Positions 57,515 through 64,000 of a DNA stretch of 64,000 bases are shown piece after piece. The notes under the pieces are model-generated. The model worked only from the letters and a program-made list of their open reading frames with translations, was not told the DNA's origin and searched no databases. Each line of letters begins with the position of its first letter. Position 1 is the stretch's first letter. The position numbers and the translations under genes are program-made. Source of the stretch: Ciborinia camelliae (lineage: Eukaryota > Ascomycota > Leotiomycetes > Helotiales > Sclerotiniaceae); the NCBI GenBank assembly GCA_025890175.1, contig JANPYM010000008.1, positions 204,766 through 268,765 on the forward strand, in the 5' to 3' direction.

Positions 57515-59020
57515 TTAAATTCCTCCGAGTTCTGGAATACTTGGACCTGGTGGAACCCACGTTCCAGCCAATAATCCTGCGGATCTGAACTCTCTCCATC
57601 TATCATGAAGATCCCCTTCTACTATATCATCAAATTTAGGGTCCTTGTCATCCAGACTCCCAGCGCCGATTTCCCTTTCTACCCATTGCCCCCATTGATC
57701 AAACATCTCTTCTTCCTTTGCATATGCTTCTTTTTCCATCTTCGCCTTTTCCTCCAAAGCCTTTCTCTTACTTTTTTCTAATGCTTTTTTGTCCTCAATC
57801 ATCTGTCGTAATACTTCCAATTGGCCAGGTTGGACAAATCCATTCAGCCTTTCCTGCAAAAATTTGTTGTCTTCGGGGATGAGTCCCACCCAGTCAGGCA
57901 ATTTCTTGAACAACCATGGGGTATCTAATCTCAATTTCGCTGGACCTTGAAGTTCACTCAACAATTCTCCAGCCGATGGTCTTTCATTGTAATCAATGAT
58001 TAACGCCCTTTGAATCAGATTTTCCAAGTCCTCACTGAAGTGCAAGTCGATGGGTTTTACTCTTTTAGGGTCCATAAGTATCTTCTGTTGTTCTTCCTCT
58101 TTGAGGTCTGAGAAACGTCCTTGCCATTCCTTTCTAACATTTGTACTTTGCCCAATCTTAGCTAAGGAGTACATAATCGATCCTGCACGCCAAACATCCG
58201 ATTTTGCACTTATAAAATTTAGCTCTGGAGGCTCGGATTTCGGTTTGACATTCACATTCGGATTGTTCTGCATCAAACCTTCTCCGATAGGAACAACAAT
58301 TGCCTTGCCGAAATCTCCCACCTTTATATCTGGATAAACTTCATCATGCGGTTTATTGAACGGCCATTCAAGATACACATTCTGGGCACCTAATTCGGTA
58401 TGGATAATGGACCCACGATTCACATGTCGAGGAACCGTCTGATACTTCGGATGCACATTGTGAAGAAACGCCAAAGCCTCCATGAGTTGAAGATACATTT
58501 TCCACATGAACATCTCGGGAGGTTTGGTGTGCAATCTATCAGCGACCTTGTAGCCCATTCTTAATTGTTTAACAGTGCCAGCATCGCAAAGCCTGAAGTA
58601 TTGAGCCATCATAAGTCTCTCGCCATGGCGGTATTGATGAAAAGCTTCAAGCATTTTGATATTATCATGTCCATTCTTAATATACTGAAGATATGTCCTT
58701 ATTTCATTTTGACGCTTGGCGATGAGGCTTTCACTTTCGACTTTAGTTGGTGATCTTGAAGATAACGTCGGGTCGGCAGGTTGCTTTTCATCTTCTATGA
58801 CTTGCAGCTTTAGATCATATGGCATTTTTTCCATGCTACCATTATCTGTGACTCCAAAATGAATAGTCTTCCCAGTGCTGCGTAGATGGGTATGAAACTG
58901 AATATTCTTGGGCCTTAAGGTGATATCTGTCCTTAGCTTCCAGTCGTTATTTATAATTTTGACATTGGGAGTGGCAAGTATATAAGCAACAGCCTTATAT
59001 TCGGCTACAAGCAGCACCAT
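57515..59020 (-). CDS. Protein-kinase-like protein, probable pseudokinase
   Basis: A single exon, 501 aa, ATG at 59020. A kinase C-lobe can be followed: MYLQLMEALAFLHNVHP (helix E), then IIHTELGAQN at about residue 207 in place of HRDLKxxN, then KVGDFGKAI at about 233 (DFG kept), SAKSDVWRAGSIMYSLA (DxWxxG kept) and LIQRALIIDYNERPSAGELL (Arg of subdomain XI kept). The catalytic Asp of HRD is Glu and the Lys is Gly. No clear Gly-rich loop or VAIK Lys is seen in the N-lobe. After about 400 comes a charged coiled-coil (KKALEKSKRKALEEKAKMEK). Inactive or very weak catalysis is inferred; it may act as a scaffold. No closer family name was recognised. Confidence 0.82.
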   Translation of the reverse strand: MVLLVAEYKAVAYILATPNVKIINNDWKLRTDITLRPKNIQFHTHLRSTGKTIHFGVTDNGSMEKMPYDLKLQVIEDEKQPADPTLSSRSPTKVESESLIAKRQNEIRTYLQYIKNGHDNIKMLEAFHQYRHGERLMMAQYFRLCDAGTVKQLRMGYKVADRLHTKPPEMFMWKMYLQLMEALAFLHNVHPKYQTVPRHVNRGSIIHTELGAQNVYLEWPFNKPHDEVYPDIKVGDFGKAIVVPIGEGLMQNNPNVNVKPKSEPPELNFISAKSDVWRAGSIMYSLAKIGQSTNVRKEWQGRFSDLKEEEQQKILMDPKRVKPIDLHFSEDLENLIQRALIIDYNERPSAGELLSELQGPAKLRLDTPWLFKKLPDWVGLIPEDNKFLQERLNGFVQPGQLEVLRQMIEDKKALEKSKRKALEEKAKMEKEAYAKEEEMFDQWGQWVEREIGAGSLDDKDPKFDDIVEGDLHDRWREFRSAGLLAGTWVPPGPSIPELGGI

Positions 59021-59848
59021 GATTCCGGTTTTTGACTCTCATTATATTCATAGTATTCATGATATAAATCATTCAAGATCGGGATTTGATGTTCATGGTT
59101 GGTGAATTCTACCTATCTTCTCAAGGATAAAGAGAGTCCATTGAATAAGGATAGCGCCAAGTATCAAAGACATTTGCATTTGATATATCCGGAAATGTTA
59201 AGAGATTGTTTAAATTCCGGTCTAGTTTCTTTATCATTCATTACTACCTACTAGTATATCTAGCAGCAATGCCTTATTACATGTTACAGGGTTATATCTG
59301 GCCTTTCTACATAGTCGATGTCTAATGCATCAACCTTGGAATAACTTCATACTACCTAGTTTTACATTAACTTCATACTAACAAACTTACAAGTATCACG
59401 AGGACGACTAGGGAGGCAAATGAATGATGTAATGAAGATTCGTATTGATGAAAATCTAGATCATAGTTCTAAAAGAAGATCTATAAAAGGTACAATTCTA
59501 AACTATAAGCCTAGAAGCTAACATACTATATATAGAGTGCTACGCTAGCTTCGTAAAACGTCGCGCCATGACACTGGACGCACGTGTTTTGGAGCCTTTT
59601 TGCATGTAGTACACCTATCCCCCATTTCATCAAGCTTCAAAGGAAGCAGAACAAAGGTTCAAGTAAGTTATATGATTTATTAATTTTGATTTTTTGGTTT
59701 AATTACCTAGGTAGGTATATATATGGTATATAACAAAATGCGATACAGGACAACTTTTCTTTGCCACGGCTCTAAAACATTCGATGGCCCGTGCCCCAAA
59801 GGACATCTCTCCTGGGAGGCATTCCATTATCCTTCACTCCACCTCGCT
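59021..59848. other. Intergenic
   Basis: No gene was recognised; a CCTAGGTAGG word lies at 59707-59716. It holds the promoter of the kinase-like gene (minus strand) and the 3' flank of the small secreted protein gene. Confidence 0.5.
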
Positions 59849-60273
59849 CTACTGATGGATAGGAGTAGGAGACGGCTTAGGAGCCGGACTAGCAATAGGA
59901 GCATTAGGGTTAACACACTTAACCCTCCCTTGCATTTGAAATTGATTGATACATTGATAATTTCCAGCCCCATTACAACGAGTACCGTACACGGTCGTTA
60001 GATCTTCAAGCCATTTTGTGCCATCATCACGACGAGCTGTGAGACAAATGGCGTGGCAATCCATATCGACATTATTGTTGGGCTATAAGGGATTAGCTCT
60101 CACTTTTTCTTGAGGATGATTTAAAAGATAAGATGAAAGACTGCGGAACTACGGACTGTAATTGGTGTTACACAGCAAGGCTGACCACCTCGAAATTCGC
60201 ATTGGCAATAAGTGCAAGCTTGTACACCAACAGTGGCGATGAGGAATAAGGCGATGGAGGAGAATTTGACCAT
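59849..60273 (-). CDS. Small secreted Cys-rich protein (effector-like)
   Basis: Two exons: 60273-60172 and 60082-59849. The 89-bp intron has a GTAACA donor and TTATAG acceptor, phase 0, giving 111 aa. A signal peptide is clear (MVKFSSIALFLIATVGVQA, likely cleaved before Cys20). The mature part has Cys in patterns CTYCQC, QPCC, DCHAIC, TRC, YQC and VKC. It ends in a Pro/Ser/Ala-rich tail (PAPKPSPTPIHQ). Size, secretion signal and even Cys spacing fit fungal small secreted proteins; some act at the host interface, but no activity is shown by sequence. It lies next to an AT-rich, repeat-like island, a common setting for such genes. The second exon alone begins with ATG and could be mistaken for the whole gene. 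Confidence 0.8.
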
Positions 60274-60399
60274 TGTAATGGTTCGAATTTGACGATTTGA
60301 TTTAAAAAGAAAGGGTGACGGTAGTTGATGATTGATGGTTTTGGTGAAGTTATATCGAAAGAAAAAGTACGATCGATAAGTAATTCAAAGATCATTCAT

Positions 60400-61340
60400 T
60401 TATTTATTTTTATAAGAAGTAATATCTGCTCTTTTATATTTTAAGTTTTTAGATTAAAAGAGATATTTACTTTAGATATTTATTATTTTAATTAAAGAAA
60501 AGGTTTATTTATTGAGATTAGCTTTGCTCGTAATTAAATAAAAAGTTTATCTATTAAGATTAACTTTATTTGTATATTAATAAGTTTCAAATTTTAACGA
60601 CGTGGTTAATAACTTAAACGTAATATTGGGTAGGTATTTCATATTTGACCTATTAGCTCGAACCTTAGGTCGACAAGAAGCAGAGTTGGGTACAGGGTTA
60701 AGTAGAATGTTGGGTAAATGAAAGGTATATACGGGGTAACCCTAGATGAAACCCGGCGGGTTAACCTTTCCTTCTATCTATAAAGTAAAGCAACCACTCT
60801 TCAAAATGCTCCGATGTGGGGATTCGGAGTATAGAATGTGACGAAGTTACAGTGATACAGATCACTGGACCTACGGCGTGCTACGACGGTCAATATAGTT
60901 GTAACTGTAGTATTAGGCCCTAGATATATATAATACTAGTCGTAGTATTATATACTAAACATTAGCGCTAGTTTAGTATAGCGATTATAGTCTACTAGTA
61001 TATAAGGTTTAGATCTTCTATATCTTCTTCTAGAACTAAGATCTAGATTTTCATTAATACGAATCTATATTATATTATTCTTTTATTTCACTAGTCGTTC
61101 TTATAATAACTCTTAGTACGTTGTTACGCTAGTACTAGCGTAATACTAAGATAGCAGTATATAGCATTCTTCTATATTATAATAGTAGATATAAATCTTA
61201 GTTAAGAGAGTGCGAGTAGAAATGAACTGATATAGACGCCCGACCCGCTCTAGCCCACTAGCGCGACCGCATAGCAAGGTCACGTGTCAGTCACGCGACT
61301 GACAGGGGCAGCCCCTGTCACAACAGTCTTATTCTTCTCT
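60400..61340. repeat. AT-rich palindrome-rich island (RIP-degraded repeat)
   Basis: Very AT-rich DNA with frequent TA and CTAG words between two secreted-protein genes. It includes several perfect inverted repeats (60931-60950, 60951-60980, 61010-61045, 61124-61143) and ends in a GC-rich hairpin (61300-61320). No coding frame was found. It is most likely an old mutated transposon or LTR; the family is unknown. Confidence 0.55.
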
Positions 61341-61420
61341 TCTCAAGTTCAAGTGATTAAATTCTTTTGAGTATCTATCTATCTACCATCTGAGTCTTCC
61401 ACCAGCCCTTCAAGTTTATA

Positions 61421-63034
61421 CTAATTCGCCCAATCCCAATATCCCCATCGATCACCCATATCATGGCTCTTAATACACCCAGGAGATACATGGTCTTCCA
61501 ATCGTCCCCAAGGCCAAGCCGCCACATAACATACTTCATCGTATGGGCACTTTCCACATTCAAGCCAAGTGGACCAATCTAATTGATTGATCAATCCCTT
61601 GACCAATTGCTTTCCCTGTTCCAATTTCTCTGCACTCTGTTCCTCATCTTCATTTAATAATTCCCTCACTTTGAACAAAGTTCTGCAAATATTGTGTGAA
61701 ACCTCGAAGATAGCAGCATGGACCAAATGATCCGCTTCTGTCTTCGATACTACCGGCTCGAGGAAATGCTTTGCGCATTTTTCAATCGATGAAGGAATAT
61801 CAGCTTTGGCATAATCAATATAAACATCCAAAAGCACTTTAGTCTCCGATAAAACCATCGCTTCCGTCGTTTCATCTTGAACCATGAATTTCAAACGATC
61901 AGAATATCTCGTCACGATCATATCCACCACATTTTGCCAGTTAATCATCTCCCTCTTCGCATTTTCTCCATCTCTGAACAATTTTAAAACATCAGAGCGA
62001 ATCCTTCTTAAATCATTCGATTCAAAAGGAGCCATCAATCTAGGAAGTTCGGAACGGGAAGGATCGGGGTTGGTGAGGTTCATTGGATAAAAGAAGGCAG
62101 AAATCATGGATGAATAATCCACTTCTACTCTACCACCCATAATCCCTTGATATCGATGTCCAATCGCTCTCATATATTCGAAATGTCCAACACCACCCTT
62201 TTCAACCCCGGAGCCTTCATCTCTTTGAGAAGCTGAAATAAATTCAAGTCCATCCTTAAAGCTGCAGAGTATGATCTCGAAACCTGCCTCCATGCGGAGA
62301 AATCCTTCAATACCCCATTGCTCGCCAATCTTACAAAGATCAGCTGCTCGAGTCCAATCGTCATTGGGCGCTTTTGATGCGTCTGAGAGATTGCGAATGA
62401 TATAGTCAGTGGAATCGAGCGTACCCATGCTAGATTTTGCGGCTGACATTCCGTCGATGTAGAGAAGTTTGGTGAGGGGTTTAGAAGTACGATATGTGTG
62501 AAGATAGCCACGGCTATCTTCATCTTTGCCCACAGAATCGCCGTGAATGTCCTCGTCATGTTTTGAGATTGGATGATTGTCCATTCGTGCGTGAGGAGGA
62601 GGACCTCTTCCAGGGCCTCTCGGGCCTCCCGGTGGATGACCACCAGGACCCTTTCCTGGACCATGACCGCCTCCCGGTCCACCACCAGGACCACCCCCTC
62701 TCCTTGGAGCCGCAAATAATTCTGCATGTTCAATTTCGAAGGCTAACCATTCCATTCCCTTGACCGGTTCGGGCGTATGGGTTCCATGGTAAAATGATGT
62801 ACCTTTTGGCACCGTCACCGGGAAGAAAGACATCCCATTATGTTTGAGGGATGACCCCCATTGTCTCATAGATGCATGAATGGCGTTAAAAATCTCAGGC
62901 GCATTTGCGCGGGCATTTTCTATACTGGGGCCATTGGAGGGTTGTATCAAGAGTGGCGATTGATCGGGTACCGCGCTAGCGCTGATAGATAGGGGAAGCA
63001 AGAGCGGTGCGAGAATCAGAGACGGTGAGATCAT
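61421..63034 (-). CDS. Secreted conserved hypothetical protein with Gly/Pro-rich insertion
   Basis: A single exon. I start at the ATG at 63034 (537 aa) because the upstream in-frame codons are Phe/His-rich and a signal peptide begins there (MISPSLILAPLLLPLSISASA). Residues about 35-105 form a first conserved block (APEIFNAIHASMRQWGSSL, NGMSFFPVTVPKGTSFYHG). A Gly/Pro-rich linker (GGGPGGGPGGGHGPG, about 112-150) follows. Then come a large helical region (about 180-470) and a C-terminal Cys/Trp-rich end (ECGKCPYDEVCYVAAWPWG, WGYWDWAN). I recall only uncharacterised ascomycete proteins with this layout; no catalytic motif was recognised. Location: cell surface or secreted, by inference. Confidence 0.85.
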   Translation of the reverse strand: MISPSLILAPLLLPLSISASAVPDQSPLLIQPSNGPSIENARANAPEIFNAIHASMRQWGSSLKHNGMSFFPVTVPKGTSFYHGTHTPEPVKGMEWLAFEIEHAELFAAPRRGGGPGGGPGGGHGPGKGPGGHPPGGPRGPGRGPPPHARMDNHPISKHDEDIHGDSVGKDEDSRGYLHTYRTSKPLTKLLYIDGMSAAKSSMGTLDSTDYIIRNLSDASKAPNDDWTRAADLCKIGEQWGIEGFLRMEAGFEIILCSFKDGLEFISASQRDEGSGVEKGGVGHFEYMRAIGHRYQGIMGGRVEVDYSSMISAFFYPMNLTNPDPSRSELPRLMAPFESNDLRRIRSDVLKLFRDGENAKREMINWQNVVDMIVTRYSDRLKFMVQDETTEAMVLSETKVLLDVYIDYAKADIPSSIEKCAKHFLEPVVSKTEADHLVHAAIFEVSHNICRTLFKVRELLNEDEEQSAEKLEQGKQLVKGLINQLDWSTWLECGKCPYDEVCYVAAWPWGRLEDHVSPGCIKSHDMGDRWGYWDWAN

Positions 63035-64000
63035 TTTCGACTTAATCTCGGTCGTGAGTATCACTATCCTCCAAGAGAAAGGAGTGAAGTGAAAATGATT
63101 AAAATGAAAGAAGACAAAGTACGATGATGAAGTGAAATTTAAGTAATTTAAGTACTTAAGCGTCACGTGTCAGGGTAACACCAACAAGCAAGCACCACCT
63201 GTTGCACCAAAACATTGAACCAAAGAAATAAAGTTGTGGGTATACATACATACGCAGGCAGCTTACGACGACCCGCAACCAGCCAGAATCGTTCTTTCTT
63301 AATCTCATCTCATCAATATGATCAGCCAGGGGTCTCATCCCACCAATCAATGAATGACCCGGCAGTGGAGTACAGAGGTACATGGGCTAAGTATTATCTG
63401 ACCGCCTTTGTATTGCCTCCAACCAAATCATTCTGCCCATACAAATCAATCCTTGCGAGCGAGGACGGTCAGATAATAGGTACTTAAACCCATACCTCCG
63501 TAGAGATATTAGCTGGTATGTACAGTCTATCGGTTCCTAGTTGCCATCCTTCAAAGTTCGTTGGTACCTGAGTATGATTCTTTCTATTCCGGTTCAAACC
63601 AACATGAAGTCGGGTTGGTGTACACCAACAGATGGATTGCATACCATGAACTCGATGTCAAGCGGAGTTGGAACGAAAGTCTCAAAGTAATCAATCTTTC
63701 ACTCCCACTACCATGCGAACTGCAATTTGGCATGCAGCCAAATAGGAATGACTACCTAGTACTCGATGGGCTATCTCTTTTGAGAGCACACCTGCAAATC
63801 GAGTCGTGACTACTATGTTCGCCTTACCCCAGGACGGCAAAATGGCTCCACGACTTCAAGATTTACAGGGCATGAAATGAAATATGTGAACTTCCAGTGT
63901 ATCGAAATGTTAATAAGGATCAAATTCAACGCCGGGAAAATCTGCGCGACCCGAGCGGGCAATTTGGTATCAGGAGCCAGATATCTCAATGATGGGTAAG
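63035..64000. other. Upstream flank of the secreted protein gene
   Basis: The promoter of the minus-strand gene lies here. Frames at 63215-63487 and 63561-63809 start only at non-ATG codons and show no recognisable features. Nothing else was seen up to the window edge. Confidence 0.45.

Noticed and set aside
62170..62733. 187-codon minus-strand frame
   Set aside because: Alternative frame of the large secreted protein gene.
63561..63809. 82-codon frame near the window end
   Set aside because: Starts at TTG, with no splice or domain evidence.

Overview
The window is nuclear DNA of a filamentous ascomycete. The evidence is short spliced genes with GTAAGT-type donors and introns of about 50-250 bp, microsatellite-rich spacers, AT-rich islands that look mutated by RIP (repeat-induced point mutation), and typical Pezizomycotina families. 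The mix of families and the many CCTACCTAGGTAGG words in spacers suggest a Leotiomycete (Botrytis/Sclerotinia-like), but that placement is inference. No tRNA, rRNA or CRISPR was found, and no intact transposon.

Layout. 0-2.8 kb: 3' part of a long acidic protein of unknown function. 3.9-5.6 kb (-): an mpaB/DUF2236-type ER-bound oxygenase in two exons. 7.0-8.6 kb (-): an unrecognised two-exon gene with a His/Pro/Ser-rich tail. 8.6-18.2 kb: gene-poor, simple-sequence-rich DNA. 18.2-20.3 kb (-): a bHLH transcription factor with a 5'-leader intron. 25.5-26.7 kb (+): an SFT2-type Golgi transport protein, four exons rebuilt. 31.0-34.3 kb (+): a La-motif (LARP-like) RNA-binding protein. 35.9-37.7 kb (+): an FtsJ-type RNA methyltransferase, three exons. 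38.2-40.9 kb: a cluster of minisatellites and a long purine tract.

42-47 kb is a graveyard. It holds a carboxymuconolactone decarboxylase pseudogene with two nonsense codons that look like CpA-to-TpA changes, and pieces of a highly reducing polyketide synthase: a ketoreductase region, then about 1 kb of AT-rich DNA, then a carnitine-acyltransferase-like region whose expected catalytic His is not seen. Read together, this is a dead metabolite locus whose synthase probably had a C-terminal acyltransferase.

47.8-49.5 kb (-): a copper-fist transcription factor with three Cys-rich C-terminal motifs. 51.6-52.4 kb (+): an EFM7/NNT1-type methyltransferase. 52.9-53.1 kb: a string of four GC-rich hairpins. 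54.0-55.6 kb (+): a coiled-coil protein. 56.0-56.8 kb (-): an Arg/Ser/Tyr-rich protein with an apparent frameshift at a homopolymer and an internal 189-bp duplication. 57.5-59.0 kb (-): a protein-kinase-like protein with a degenerate catalytic loop. 59.8-60.3 kb (-): a two-exon small secreted Cys-rich protein. 60.4-61.3 kb: an AT-rich, palindrome-rich island. 61.4-63.0 kb (-): a large secreted protein of unknown function.

Apart from the dead metabolite locus, neighbouring genes do not look functionally linked. They are housekeeping (Golgi transport, RNA modification, translation-factor methylation), regulators, and a few secreted or unknown proteins. All exon boundaries were inferred by eye from splice signals and frame continuity.
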